NCBI RefSeq assembly: GCF_003334855.1
Contig: NZ_QOWE01000011.1
Span: 1 to 64,000, forward strand
Direction: 5' to 3'
Source: Larkinella punicea
GTDB taxonomy: Bacteria > Bacteroidota > Bacteroidia > Cytophagales > Spirosomataceae
Length of the DNA: 64,000 bases
Every line of letters starts with the position of its first letter. Positions within the stretch are counted from its first letter, which is position 1. Both the position numbers and the translations under genes were made by a program. Below, piece after piece: positions 1 to 8,114 of this stretch. The notes beneath the pieces were generated by a model. That model was given only the letters and a program-made list of their open reading frames with translations. It was not told the DNA's origin and made no database searches.

Positions 1-1
1 T

Positions 2-112
2 GCCGTCATGCATAAATGGATCCGGGTGGCCTTAGCCGTCTTACAATCGGGGAAGCCGTTTGATTCTCGACTAAACCTGCCAACCGAAGAAAATTTGGTT
101 TCAAACTTGTAA
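2..112 (+). CDS. IS110-family transposase, C-terminal end (cut by window edge)
   Basis: An open frame enters from the left edge and stops with TAA at 110-112. The 36 visible residues include AVMHKWIRVALAVLQSG followed by KPFDSRL. This resembles the usual tail of IS110/IS116/IS902 DEDD transposases (a pattern like AVM-K...VL-SG-PFD--L after the serine-containing domain). Only the last few percent of the protein is visible, so family assignment rests on this short motif. If correct, the right end of an insertion sequence lies in the 250 bases that follow. It could instead be the end of an unrelated protein. Confidence 0.5.
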   Translation, partial: AVMHKWIRVALAVLQSGKPFDSRLNLPTEENLVSNL

Positions 113-127
113 AATTTGACAGTTCAT

Positions 128-164
128 GGGTACGCAATCACCTGCACCTGCCTGTTGCGTACCC
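128..164. other. Stem-loop in the 255-base gap after the transposase end
   Basis: The gap 113-368 holds no convincing gene. It contains a perfect 10-bp inverted repeat, GGGTACGCAA (128-137) and TTGCGTACCC (155-164), with a 17-base loop. It starts 15 bases after the transposase stop. There is no T-run, so it is a poor intrinsic terminator. It may be part of the IS right end, or part of a structured noncoding RNA of the kind IS110 elements carry in their noncoding ends. That role is inference only. Confidence 0.45.
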
Positions 165-368
165 AAAGGCACGCGGGAGGAACCGGGTAGTCTTTTCGTT
201 ACAAACATCCGTCCGCTACGCGGCCAACCACCCCTCATTCGCGTTATAGTATCAGAAAAAACCATTCTAAAGATCGTTCTAAGCCAATAGCCAAAGAGGG
301 TAAAAAAAATGCATCCTTCGTACACTACTGATATCGAATACTGAATATCAAATATTGAGTAACGAAGT

Positions 369-815
369 TTAATGCTTCACGGAGGTCTGAATCAAATTCG
401 AAGACGCTTTGGCGATGATTTTGCCATCGGCCGCCGTGATCTGGCATTCGGCGTGAACGATGTTTTTGCCCGCCCGCACCACCTGTGTCCGGGCCGTGAC
501 GGTTTCGCCCAGCCGGGCGCTGTGCAGAAAATCGACGTTCAGATTCACCGACGTATAAAGATGTTCCCGGCCCAGGGCATAAACCGTCGCGCCAATCAGT
601 TCGTCGATGATGGCCGAAGCGGCTCCGCCGTGCAGAATCCGCATCGGATTGGTCATGTCCTCCCGGACTTCGTATTCGACCGTTAGCGAACCTTCTTCGG
701 CAGCCAGCAGCGTCCCGTTCAGCCAGCGACCGAGGGGCGAGGGGCTCTGGGACATGGCCTGGCCGATCATGGAGCGGAAGAATTGCAGCCGGGGGTTGGT
801 TTCGGGAGTCGACAT
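369..815 (-). CDS. PaaI-type hotdog-fold acyl-CoA thioesterase
   Basis: 148 residues, the normal length for a single hotdog domain. The signature HGGAASAIIDE sits at residues 62-72; in the PaaI/4HBT family the His-Gly-Gly turn and the acidic residue on the following long helix position the thioester and activate water. These enzymes hydrolyse acyl- or aryl-acyl-CoA in the cytoplasm, often as housekeeping proofreading; the substrate here cannot be told. The gene stands alone, divergent from the phosphosulfolactate-synthase-like gene. The ATG lies about 18 bases below a TATTTTTG box, which supports the start. Confidence 0.85.
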   Translation of the reverse strand: MSTPETNPRLQFFRSMIGQAMSQSPSPLGRWLNGTLLAAEEGSLTVEYEVREDMTNPMRILHGGAASAIIDELIGATVYALGREHLYTSVNLNVDFLHSARLGETVTARTQVVRAGKNIVHAECQITAADGKIIAKASSNLIQTSVKH

Positions 816-832
816 AAGCGGGACTATTTTTA

Positions 833-840
833 CAAAAATA
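833..840 (-). promoter_or_regulatory. Candidate -7 box for the thioesterase gene
   Basis: On the minus strand TATTTTTG fits the Bacteroidota -7 consensus TAnnTTTG and lies 18 bases before the ATG. No good -33 TTG at the usual distance is seen. The box is the centre of an 8-bp inverted repeat (CTATTTTT/AAAAATAG), which could be an operator or chance in AT-rich sequence. Confidence 0.4.
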
Positions 841-891
841 GCATTTAACCAAGTAGAAAACGGTTTAATGAACTATATTCCGTGGATTTTC

Positions 892-922
892 TTGGGAGGT
901 AGCTGGACTTGTGTTACTTTTG
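892..922 (+). promoter_or_regulatory. Promoter for the ComA-like/DedA pair
   Basis: TTG at 892-894 and TACTTTTG at 915-922 are separated by 20 bases, matching the sigma-ABfr consensus of Bacteroidota (TTG-N17-23-TAnnTTTG). The ATG of the first gene is at 958, about 30 bases below the expected start of transcription. Confidence 0.65.
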
Positions 923-957
923 GGCGTTTTTTGCGCTAACACGCTTTTCCCCTCAAA

Positions 958-1752
958 ATGAATTATACGCTTTCCCACATTCCGGAACGGACCGTTAAAC
1001 CCCGGCAGGACGGCCTGACGATGGTTATGGACAAGGGGCTTAGTATCAGACAGGTCGAAGATTTTTTATCCACATCGGCCGCCCACGTCGACATTGTAAA
1101 GTTAGGCTGGGCCACGTCATTCGTAACGCCCAATCTAAAAGACAAACTGCAGGTTTATAAAGATGCCGGTATTCCGGTTTATTTCGGCGGAACGCTTTTT
1201 GAAGCTTTCGTGATCCGGAACCAGTTCGATGATTACCGTCGGCTGCTCGACACCTTCGATTTGCAATATGCGGAGGTGTCGGATGGCTCCGTCGAGATGA
1301 ACCAGGACGACAAATGCGAGTACATTCGTCAGTTGGCCACCCAGGTGACGGTTTTGTCGGAAGTAGGTTCAAAAGACGAAGCCAAGATCATCCCGCCCTA
1401 CAAATGGATTCAGTTGATGCGGGCCGAACTGGAAGCAGGTGCCTGGAAAGTAATCGGTGAAGCCCGCGAAGGCGGCACCGTCGGCCTGTTTCGGGCCAGC
1501 GGGGAAGTTCGGCAGGGGCTGGTGGAAGAAATCCTGACGCAAATTCCGTCCGACCGAATCATCTGGGAAGCTCCCCAGAAAGAACAGCAGGTGTGGTTTG
1601 TGAAGCTGCTGGGTGCCAATGTCAATCTTGGCAATATTTCCCCCAATGAAGCCATTCCATTGGAAACCATTCGGTTAGGTCTTCGTGGGGATACCTTTTC
1701 TCATTTTCTGAACGGACTCGGGCTGAAAACTGGCCAGGAACCGTCGCATTAA
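958..1752 (+). CDS. Phosphosulfolactate synthase (ComA) family protein
   Basis: 264 residues, a full-length (beta/alpha)8 barrel of the ComA family. Recognisable blocks are DGLTMVMDKGL near residue 18, HVDIVKLGWATS near 43, YFGGTLFEA near 75, the acidic VLSEVGSK near 135, and IIWEAPQKEQQ near 200. Archaeal ComA adds sulfite to phosphoenolpyruvate to give (R)-phosphosulfolactate, the first step of coenzyme M synthesis. Bacteroidota do not make coenzyme M, so here the product may feed sulfolactate or cysteate for sulfonolipids, or the reaction may differ. A DedA-family membrane protein follows after 20 bases, apparently in one transcript. A promoter lies at 892-922. Confidence 0.8.
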   Translation: MNYTLSHIPERTVKPRQDGLTMVMDKGLSIRQVEDFLSTSAAHVDIVKLGWATSFVTPNLKDKLQVYKDAGIPVYFGGTLFEAFVIRNQFDDYRRLLDTFDLQYAEVSDGSVEMNQDDKCEYIRQLATQVTVLSEVGSKDEAKIIPPYKWIQLMRAELEAGAWKVIGEAREGGTVGLFRASGEVRQGLVEEILTQIPSDRIIWEAPQKEQQVWFVKLLGANVNLGNISPNEAIPLETIRLGLRGDTFSHFLNGLGLKTGQEPSH

Positions 1753-1772
1753 TCAACCAAGAAATCACACCT

Positions 1773-2423
1773 ATGGAATTCCTTCAGTCGGTTCTCGACT
1801 TTTTTTTGCATTTGGACAAACACCTTGCCGACATCATCAATGAGTACGGCACGTTGACTTATGCGATTCTGTTTCTGATCATTTTCGTAGAAACCGGACT
1901 GATCGTTATGCCGCTGCTGCCGGGCGACTCGCTGCTGTTTGCTGCCGGAGCCCTCGCGGCTTCGACCGGTTCGCTGGACATGAAAATCATGATTCCGTTG
2001 CTGATTGTGGCGGCCTTGCTGGGTGACAATGTCAATTATTTCGTCGGTAAAGTCCTCGGTAATCAGATCAAAATGCGGGAACGAATTCTCTTCTTCAAGC
2101 GGGAATACATCACTGAAACCGAGAATTTTTACCAGAAACACGGCGGAAAAACCGTCATCATGGCCCGGTTTATTCCCATCGTTCGCACGATCGCGCCATT
2201 CGTCGCCGGTGCGGGAAGTATGAATTACGGCAAATACATTAGCTATTGTGTAGCCGGTGCCATTTTATGGGTCGTGGGTGTGAGTATGCTGGGGTATCTG
2301 TTTGGTAATCTGCCGATTATAAAAAATAACTTCGAGCTGGTCATTTTTGGTATCATCGGTTTGTCGATTGCACCGATTATTTTTCAATTCATTAAGTCGA
2401 AGATGGGCCGGGCAACGGCCTGA
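1773..2423 (+). CDS. DedA family integral membrane protein
   Basis: 216 residues with several hydrophobic segments. The family core is visible: FVETGLIVMPLLPGDSLLF near residue 40 and KHGGKTVIMARFIPIVR near 125, with the conserved G-x-ARFxPxxR arginine motif. DedA/VTT proteins act in the inner membrane; recent work links the family to undecaprenyl-phosphate or phospholipid flipping. The gene begins 20 bases after the ComA-like gene and is probably cotranscribed. The pairing does not by itself define the substrate. Confidence 0.85.
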   Translation: MEFLQSVLDFFLHLDKHLADIINEYGTLTYAILFLIIFVETGLIVMPLLPGDSLLFAAGALAASTGSLDMKIMIPLLIVAALLGDNVNYFVGKVLGNQIKMRERILFFKREYITETENFYQKHGGKTVIMARFIPIVRTIAPFVAGAGSMNYGKYISYCVAGAILWVVGVSMLGYLFGNLPIIKNNFELVIFGIIGLSIAPIIFQFIKSKMGRATA

Positions 2424-2497
2424 GGGCGACCCATCGTTTTTTGCATTAGATCGGCCATCCCGAAGGGATTATTGGGATTGATAATCCTTCTTCACCT

Positions 2498-2565
2498 ACA
2501 ACATGAATCATCCCTACGGGATTGGTGGATTCGATCATCCATCCCGTAGGGATGATTCATGTTGT
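2498..2565. repeat. Long palindromic intergenic repeat (CATCCCTACGGGAT type)
   Basis: A perfect 24-bp inverted repeat: 2498-2521 pairs with 2542-2565. The arms contain CATCCCTACGGGA and TCCCGTAGGGATG. The 20-base loop itself holds TGGAT/ATCCA. Related sequence (CATCCCGAAGGGAT) lies just before, near 2458-2472. The repeat occupies the 363-base gap between dedA and the convergent cold-shock gene, where no gene is seen. It is a typical Bacteroidota dispersed repeat and could stop transcription from both sides. Confidence 0.8.
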
Positions 2566-2736
2566 CGCCCTTCGGTCCGAAAGGAAAGGAAAAGAATGGA
2601 CATGCCGATTCGACCAACGTAAAAACTACGCTGAAAGCTATTGAAAACCGCTAAATGATTTCGGTGGGAGTGGACACAAAAAGATACGAAAGCAATGAAT
2701 GCCCGTGTGCCACTTTGCTGGAAAGAAGAAGAGAAA

Positions 2737-2780
2737 GCCGGTTAGCCTTTAAAAATAATAATCCCTGAAAGCTAACCGGC
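2737..2780 (-). terminator. Candidate terminator of the cold-shock gene
   Basis: GCCGGTTAGC (2737-2746) pairs with GCTAACCGGC (2771-2780), starting 7 bases past the stop codon on the minus strand. The loop is long (24 bases) and the following T/C-rich stretch is not a clean U-run, so the call is moderate. Confidence 0.4.
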
Positions 2781-2786
2781 CGTTGG

Positions 2787-2981
2787 TTACCGGGCCCGCT
2801 TAACGTTCGTTGCATTCAACCCTTTCGGGCCGCGCTCTACTTCGTAAGTGACTTTGTCTTGCTCCCGCAGTTGGTCCTGGCAGGCAGACACGTGAACGAA
2901 AATGTCTCCACTTGAGTCATCAGGTACAATAAACCCGAATCCTTTGTTCTCATTAAAAAACTTAACTGTACCCGTTGGCAT
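2787..2981 (-). CDS. Cold-shock protein, CspA family
   Basis: 64 residues from the ATG that gives MPTGTVKFFNENKGFGFIV; an ATG three codons upstream (2990) would add MKI. It is a single OB-fold cold-shock domain with RNP1 KGFGFI and RNP2 DIFVH, binding single-stranded nucleic acid in the cytoplasm as an RNA chaperone. The 5' leader is AT-rich with a near-consensus box TATTTTTT at 3050-3057 on the minus strand, giving a leader of about 60 bases, as is common for csp genes. Whether it is cold-induced cannot be told. Confidence 0.95.
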   Translation of the reverse strand: MPTGTVKFFNENKGFGFIVPDDSSGDIFVHVSACQDQLREQDKVTYEVERGPKGLNATNVKRAR

Positions 2982-3154
2982 GATTTTCAAGAATAAAAAT
3001 TGAGTTGTAAAGTAACGGTTTCTTCCCGGTAGTTTTTACTCTGAGGGTAAAAAAATATGCGAAGAATGAAAAAAAAGCCTCAAAGACCGGTTTGGCGGGT
3101 TATTTGCGACAGCCATTGGATTATTTTTGGGCAGAATAGTCCCCTTTTTAGCCC

Positions 3155-4423
3155 TCAATGATCGTTCAGTGGGAGACCGCGCCGTTGAAATTCTTTCCAG
3201 TTTACATATTCATCACCCTTCCGTTGCTCCACCATCGTGATGCAATTGTCGACGGGGCAAACCAGTTTGCAGAGATTGCAGCCGACACATTCTTCCTCGA
3301 TGATGGAATACGTATTGTACGGTTTGCCATAGGCCAGGTTAATCGACTGGTGGGACGTATCCTCGCAGGCAATGTAACAGAGCCCGCAGTGGATGCACTT
3401 ATCGGGGTTTATTTTAGCGACGATGTGGTAGTTGATGTCGAGATCTTCCCAATGCGTAATGGTGGGGACTGATTTCCCGATCAACTCATCCAGGGTTTTG
3501 AAGCCTTTTTCGTCCATCCAGTTGCTGAGTCCTTCGCACAAGTCTTCGATGATCCGAAAACCGTGTTTCATCACCGCCGTGCAGACCTGCACCGTCGTAG
3601 CCCCCAGCAACAGAAACTCGGCGGCATCTTTCCAGGTGCTGATGCCGCCAATGCCCGAAACCGGCACCCGCGACGTGATGGGGTCCTGGCTGATGGTGGT
3701 GAGCATCTTCAACGCAATCGGTTTGATGGCCGGGCCGCAATAGCCGCCAAAAACAGATTGCCCCGCGACGTACGGATTGGGCACCAGCGTGTCGAGGTCG
3801 ACACCGGTGATCGATTGAATGGTATTGATCAACGAGAGCCCGTTCGTGCCGCCCTCCACCGACGCCTGGCCTGACGGCACCACCGAATGGACGTTGGGTG
3901 TCAGTTTGGTAATCACCGGAATCGTGGCTTTTTCCATCACCCATTCCACCACCATCCGGGCAATTTCGGGGTCCTGCCCAACAGCCGCGCCCATGCCGCG
4001 TTCGTTCATGCCGTGCGGACAACCAAAATTAAGCTCCAGGCCGTGTGCGCCCGTATCTTCTACCTGCCCAATCAGCTCGTGCCATTTTTCGCGGCTGTTG
4101 TCGGCCATGAGCGAAACCACCATTGCCCGGTCGGGAAACAGTCGCACGCATTCCGCAATTTCGCGGAGGTTGATGGCTAGCGGCCGGTCCGAAATCAGCT
4201 CGATGTTGTTGAAACCCATCATCCGGCTGCCGTTGTAATCGACGGAAGAATAGCGTGACGACACGTTTTTGATCTGGCTGCCCAGTGTCTTCCACACCAC
4301 GCCACCCCAGCCGGCTTCAAACGCCCGCAGCACATTGTATTTTTTATCCGTCGGTGGGGCGCTCGCCAGCCAATACGGATTGGGCGATTTGATGCCGAGG
4401 AAATTTGCCGATAAATCCGCCAT
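3155..4423 (-). CDS. preA: Dihydropyrimidine dehydrogenase (NAD+), catalytic subunit PreA
   Basis: 422 residues. The N-terminal 300 residues are a dihydroorotate-dehydrogenase-like FMN barrel (LNFGCPHGM, TPNV, SGIGGI). The C-terminus carries two 4Fe-4S ferredoxin motifs, CIHCGLCYIAC and CVGCNLCKLVC. With PreT it reduces uracil and thymine to their 5,6-dihydro forms with NADH, the first step of reductive pyrimidine catabolism in the cytoplasm. The start lies 3 bases after the preT stop, so the two are translationally coupled. It is the last gene of a minus-strand operon containing all later steps. Confidence 0.93.
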   Translation of the reverse strand: MADLSANFLGIKSPNPYWLASAPPTDKKYNVLRAFEAGWGGVVWKTLGSQIKNVSSRYSSVDYNGSRMMGFNNIELISDRPLAINLREIAECVRLFPDRAMVVSLMADNSREKWHELIGQVEDTGAHGLELNFGCPHGMNERGMGAAVGQDPEIARMVVEWVMEKATIPVITKLTPNVHSVVPSGQASVEGGTNGLSLINTIQSITGVDLDTLVPNPYVAGQSVFGGYCGPAIKPIALKMLTTISQDPITSRVPVSGIGGISTWKDAAEFLLLGATTVQVCTAVMKHGFRIIEDLCEGLSNWMDEKGFKTLDELIGKSVPTITHWEDLDINYHIVAKINPDKCIHCGLCYIACEDTSHQSINLAYGKPYNTYSIIEEECVGCNLCKLVCPVDNCITMVEQRKGDEYVNWKEFQRRGLPLNDH

Positions 4424-4426
4424 GGG

Positions 4427-5767
4427 TTAACTATTTAGGTATTCTAAAATCGCTTTGGCACCGTCTTTCCCGGCCTGAACCGCGTCGACGACCTCTTTTC
4501 CACCATTGACGCAGTCACCGCCCGCAAAAACACCCCGGAGGTTGGTGGCACACGCGTCGTTGATGGTAATTTTGCCTTTCCAGTTCTCCAGGTGATTATC
4601 GTTGACCAACGCTTCAAATGGCATTTGTCCGGCGGCTTTGATCACCATATCAATGTCCAGCGTCATCGTTTCACCGGTTTCTACGGTCGACCGGCGGCCA
4701 CTGGCGTCGGGTTCACCCAGGTGCATCAGGCTGCAAATCAGTTGGGTAACCCGGCCGTTTTCGCCGATAATTTCCTGCGGAGCGGCCAGCCAGATGATTC
4801 GGCAACCATCCAGTTTGGCCAGATTCAGTTCGGTTTCCGTGCAGGGCATTTCGGCCTGTGTTCGGCGGTAGATGATGGTTACTTCGCTGGCTCCCAGTCG
4901 TTTCGCCTGCGTCGCGGCATCGATGGCCGTCATGCCCAACCCAATCACGGCCACTTTATCACCCACCGGCACGGCTGGATACCCATTGGTCCGGATGTCG
5001 TAAATAAACCGGATCGCATCTTCGACACCGATGAGGTTTTCGCCGGGAATGTCCAGTTGCCGGGCCAGCCCAACGCCAATGCCCAGATAAACCGCATCGT
5101 AGGTTTGCTGTAAGTCGGCCAGCGAGACGGTTTTACCCAGTTCGGCATTATAGTTAATCGCAATTCCGCCCAGTGAGGTAATGAAATTGACCTCATCCTC
5201 GCAGAACTGGGGAGTTACTTTATAAGCCGCAATGCCGTACGTCATCAGTCCCCCGCCTTTGCTTTCTTTTTCGTAAACCGTTACGTCAATGCCTTCGCGA
5301 CTCAGTACGTGGGCGCAGCTCAAACCCGCCGGACCCGCACCGACCACGGCGACTTTCTTAGTTGTAGACGGTTTTCGCTGAAACAGCGGCCACTTTTCCG
5401 CAATGGCTTTTTCGGTGGAAAACCGCTGGAGTTTGGCAATTGGAATGGGCGGTTCGTCCATCAGATTATAGACGCACGATCCCTCACATAACTTCTCGAC
5501 CGGGCAAACTTTTGAGCAGCCACCCCCCAGAATGTTGGCACTGAGAATGGTATGGGCCGATCCTTTGGGATTATCGGTTGTAATCTGCCGGATAAATTTC
5601 GGAATATCGATACTTGTCGGACAGCTTTTAATGCAGGGGGCATCGTAACAAAACAGACAGCGGTTGGCTTCCACCAAAGCCGCATCGCGTGTTTCGAACG
5701 GCGGATGAATGTCGCTGAAATTCTCCCCGTATTGTTCTGCCGTTAAGCGATTATTGACGATTGACAT
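4427..5767 (-). CDS. preT: Dihydropyrimidine dehydrogenase (NAD+), electron-transfer subunit PreT
   Basis: 446 residues, GltD-like. The N-terminal cysteine clusters CLFCYDAPCIKSCP and GGGCSKVCPVEKLCEGSC bind 4Fe-4S centres. An FAD dinucleotide fold follows (VAVVGAGPAGLSCAHVL, about residue 140), then an NAD-binding fold (VAVIGLGMTAIDAA, about 270) and a closing FAD motif FAGGDCVNGG. It passes electrons from NADH to PreA. It sits 3 bases upstream of preA. An 87-base gap to the upstream beta-ureidopropionase gene is filled by a palindromic repeat. Confidence 0.93.
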   Translation of the reverse strand: MSIVNNRLTAEQYGENFSDIHPPFETRDAALVEANRCLFCYDAPCIKSCPTSIDIPKFIRQITTDNPKGSAHTILSANILGGGCSKVCPVEKLCEGSCVYNLMDEPPIPIAKLQRFSTEKAIAEKWPLFQRKPSTTKKVAVVGAGPAGLSCAHVLSREGIDVTVYEKESKGGGLMTYGIAAYKVTPQFCEDEVNFITSLGGIAINYNAELGKTVSLADLQQTYDAVYLGIGVGLARQLDIPGENLIGVEDAIRFIYDIRTNGYPAVPVGDKVAVIGLGMTAIDAATQAKRLGASEVTIIYRRTQAEMPCTETELNLAKLDGCRIIWLAAPQEIIGENGRVTQLICSLMHLGEPDASGRRSTVETGETMTLDIDMVIKAAGQMPFEALVNDNHLENWKGKITINDACATNLRGVFAGGDCVNGGKEVVDAVQAGKDGAKAILEYLNS

Positions 5768-5774
5768 GTTTTTT

Positions 5775-5850
5775 AATGATGGATTATGAATGATGAACGA
5801 TGAATTTTACGCGTCAGCCATTCATCGTTCATCATTCATAATCTATCATT
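5775..5850. repeat. Palindromic repeat with ACGCGTCAGCC loop (copy A)
   Basis: Arms 5775-5805 and 5820-5850 are 31 bases long with a single mismatch and are built of ATGAATGATGAACG-like units. The 14-base loop at 5806-5819 contains ACGCGTCAGCC. The same loop core occurs at 19911, 41308 and 58345 inside repeats with quite different arms. It lies inside the pyrimidine operon, between the beta-ureidopropionase gene and preT. Confidence 0.8.
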
Positions 5851-5853
5851 TCG

Positions 5854-6720
5854 TTAAAGTTCAACCAATTTGTTGTACGTCTCCGGTCGTCGGTCGCGGA
5901 AGAACTGCCAGACGCTGCGGACTTCTTCGATCAGATCGAGGTCAAAATCGGCGATCAGGAGTTCGTCTTGATCTTCTGAAGCCGTCGCGAAGATTTGCCC
6001 GCGCGGATCGACGAAATATGACGAGCCGTAAAACCGGCCGAGATTCCACGGTTTTTCTTCGCCGACCCGGTTGATACAGCCCATGAAATAGCCGTTGGCA
6101 GCCGCGTGGGCGGGTTGTTCGAGCTTCCAGAGATATTGAGAAAGACCGGCCACCGTTGCCGAAGGATTGTATACAATTTCTGCGCCATTTAATCCCAGAC
6201 ACCGGGCACCATCGGGGAAATGACGGTCGTAGCAAATGTAAACGCCCACTTTTGCGTAGCGGGTCTGAAAAACCGGATAGCCCAGATTGCCCGGTTTAAA
6301 GAAGAATTTCTCCCAAAAACCGGAGGTATGCGGAATGTGGTTCTTGCGGTATTTGCCCAGATATGTTCCATCCGCGTCGATCACTGCCGCCGTGTTGTAC
6401 AAGACACCGGCCTGCTCTTTTTCGAAGATGGGAACGATCATCACCATGCTGTATTTTTTGGCGTATTCCGCCATTTGGTCGATGGTCGGCCCCGGAATGG
6501 TTTCCGCCGATTTATACCATTCCCGGTCCTGTCCCGGACAGAAATAGGGCGTATTGAAGATTTCCTGAAGACACAAAATCTGGACCTCTTTCTGCCCGGC
6601 TTCATCAATCAGCGGCAGGTGTTTTTGCACCATCGCTTCTTTAATTTCCGCAATCGTGCCTTCGCCTTCCGTCAGCGGCAGACTCATCTGGATCAATCCC
6701 GATCGGATCATTCGTGGCAT
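5854..6720 (-). CDS. Beta-ureidopropionase (nitrilase superfamily amidohydrolase)
   Basis: 288 residues. The nitrilase catalytic triad is visible: Glu53 (LCLQEIF), Lys126 (GKYRKNHIP) and Cys163 (VYICYDRHFPDG). The sequence resembles N-carbamoyl-beta-alanine amidohydrolases of the nitrilase type, which release beta-alanine, CO2 and ammonia as the last step of uracil breakdown. The position 11 bases after the dihydropyrimidinase gene and before preT-preA supports that role over other nitrilase activities. Confidence 0.88.
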   Translation of the reverse strand: MPRMIRSGLIQMSLPLTEGEGTIAEIKEAMVQKHLPLIDEAGQKEVQILCLQEIFNTPYFCPGQDREWYKSAETIPGPTIDQMAEYAKKYSMVMIVPIFEKEQAGVLYNTAAVIDADGTYLGKYRKNHIPHTSGFWEKFFFKPGNLGYPVFQTRYAKVGVYICYDRHFPDGARCLGLNGAEIVYNPSATVAGLSQYLWKLEQPAHAAANGYFMGCINRVGEEKPWNLGRFYGSSYFVDPRGQIFATASEDQDELLIADFDLDLIEEVRSVWQFFRDRRPETYNKLVEL

Positions 6721-6731
6721 AATGGTGTGGG

Positions 6732-8114
6732 TTAAATCGTTCCGCTGACTTTATTTCGTTTGATAAATTTTCCGTACCCTTTTTCAACCAGACAATTTCC
6801 CTGGTCAATAGCCACTTTTCCACGCAGCAGGACGGTTTTCACTTTTCCGGTTATTTCCCAGCCTTCATACGCTGAATAATCGACATGCATATGGTGCGTT
6901 TTTGCCGAAATGGTATGCTTTTCCGTAGGATTGAAAAGGACGAGATCGGCGTCACTTCCAACGGCAATCGTGCCTTTTTTCGGAAAAAGTCCGAAGATTT
7001 TGGCCGGATTGGTGCAGGCCACTTCAACGTATTTATTCAGCGTAATTTTTCCGGTATGAACTCCCTCGCTGTAGAGTAATTCCATCCGGTTTTCGATGGC
7101 GGGATGGCCGTTGGGAATTTTTGAAAAGTCGTCTTTGCCCATCAATTTCTGCTCCCATCGAAACGGGCAATGATCCGTCGCCACGACCTGCACCAGCCCC
7201 TGATTGATACCGGCCCAGAGCGTCGTCTGGTCTTTTTTCTCCCGCAGGGGCGGACTCATCACCCACTTGGCACCCTCAAAATCATCCTCATAGAGCGACG
7301 CGTCCAGAATGAGGTACTGAATGCAGGTTTCCACAAACAGTTTCTGGTTCCGGCGGGTGGCATTCCGAACGGAGTTCAGCGCGCCCTCGCAGGTCAGGTG
7401 GACGATGTAGGCGGGGCAACCGGTGTAGTCGGCCATGTCGGCAAAGCGGCCGCTGGCTTCGGCTTCGGTCATTTCCGGCTGCGAAAGGTAGTGGTAGAGC
7501 GGGGCGAGTTTGCCTTCCGCCCGGTGTTTGGCCACGAGGTAGTCGATGACGTCGCCGTTGGTAGCATGAACCGTTACCATACCGCCCTGTTTTTTCACTT
7601 CCTGCATCAGGGCCACCATCTGCCGGTCGTCGATCATGAGTGCCCCTTTGTAGGCCATGAAGGTTTTGAACGAGGTAACGCCTTCATTTTCAATCATCTC
7701 CTTGATTTCGGCGCGGGTGTTTTCGTTGAAATCTGTGACGGCCATGTGGAAACTGTAGTCGCCCACGGCGGTTCCGCGTGCTCTCGAATTCCAGTCGGCC
7801 AGGGCTTCTTTCAGGGAGTGTCCCTGTTTTTGCAGAACAAAATCGATGACGGTTGTGGTGCCGCCGTGGAGTGCCGCCCGGGTTCCGGTTTCGTGGGTGT
7901 CGCTCGAAAACGTGCCCATGAATGGCATGTCCAGGTGAACGTGCGGGTCGATGCCGCCGGGGAAAACCAGCAGATCGGTGGCATCGATGGTTTCGTCGGC
8001 CGAAAACGGCAGGTCTTTTCCGATGGCGCGAATGGTTTCACCTTCCACCAGAATATCAGCGACATACGCGTCGGTCGCCGTGATAATCCGTCCGTTTTTA
8101 ATCAAAAGCGACAT
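6732..8114 (-). CDS. hydA: Dihydropyrimidinase
   Basis: 460 residues, a metal-dependent amidohydrolase barrel. Metal ligands are His58 and His60 (GGIDPHVHLDM), the carboxylated Lys150 (TSFKTFMAYKG) and His183 (TVHATNGD), followed by the TDHCPF aspartate motif. The 90-residue step from HxH to Lys and the 33 to the next His match known dihydropyrimidinases. It opens dihydrouracil and dihydrothymine to N-carbamoyl-beta-amino acids. The start overlaps the end of the upstream NCS1 transporter gene by 17 bases. Confidence 0.93.
   Translation of the reverse strand: MSLLIKNGRIITATDAYVADILVEGETIRAIGKDLPFSADETIDATDLLVFPGGIDPHVHLDMPFMGTFSSDTHETGTRAALHGGTTTVIDFVLQKQGHSLKEALADWNSRARGTAVGDYSFHMAVTDFNENTRAEIKEMIENEGVTSFKTFMAYKGALMIDDRQMVALMQEVKKQGGMVTVHATNGDVIDYLVAKHRAEGKLAPLYHYLSQPEMTEAEASGRFADMADYTGCPAYIVHLTCEGALNSVRNATRRNQKLFVETCIQYLILDASLYEDDFEGAKWVMSPPLREKKDQTTLWAGINQGLVQVVATDHCPFRWEQKLMGKDDFSKIPNGHPAIENRMELLYSEGVHTGKITLNKYVEVACTNPAKIFGLFPKKGTIAVGSDADLVLFNPTEKHTISAKTHHMHVDYSAYEGWEITGKVKTVLLRGKVAIDQGNCLVEKGYGKFIKRNKVSGTI

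Noticed and set aside
101-325. 74-residue minus-strand open frame next to the transposase end
   Set aside because: Low-complexity composition, no recognisable domain, and it overlaps the stem-loop region; no support as a gene.
5775-5850. Short-unit repeats that might suggest a CRISPR array
   Set aside because: The units form one large hairpin with mirrored arms. There are no evenly spaced direct repeats with unique spacers and no cas genes nearby.
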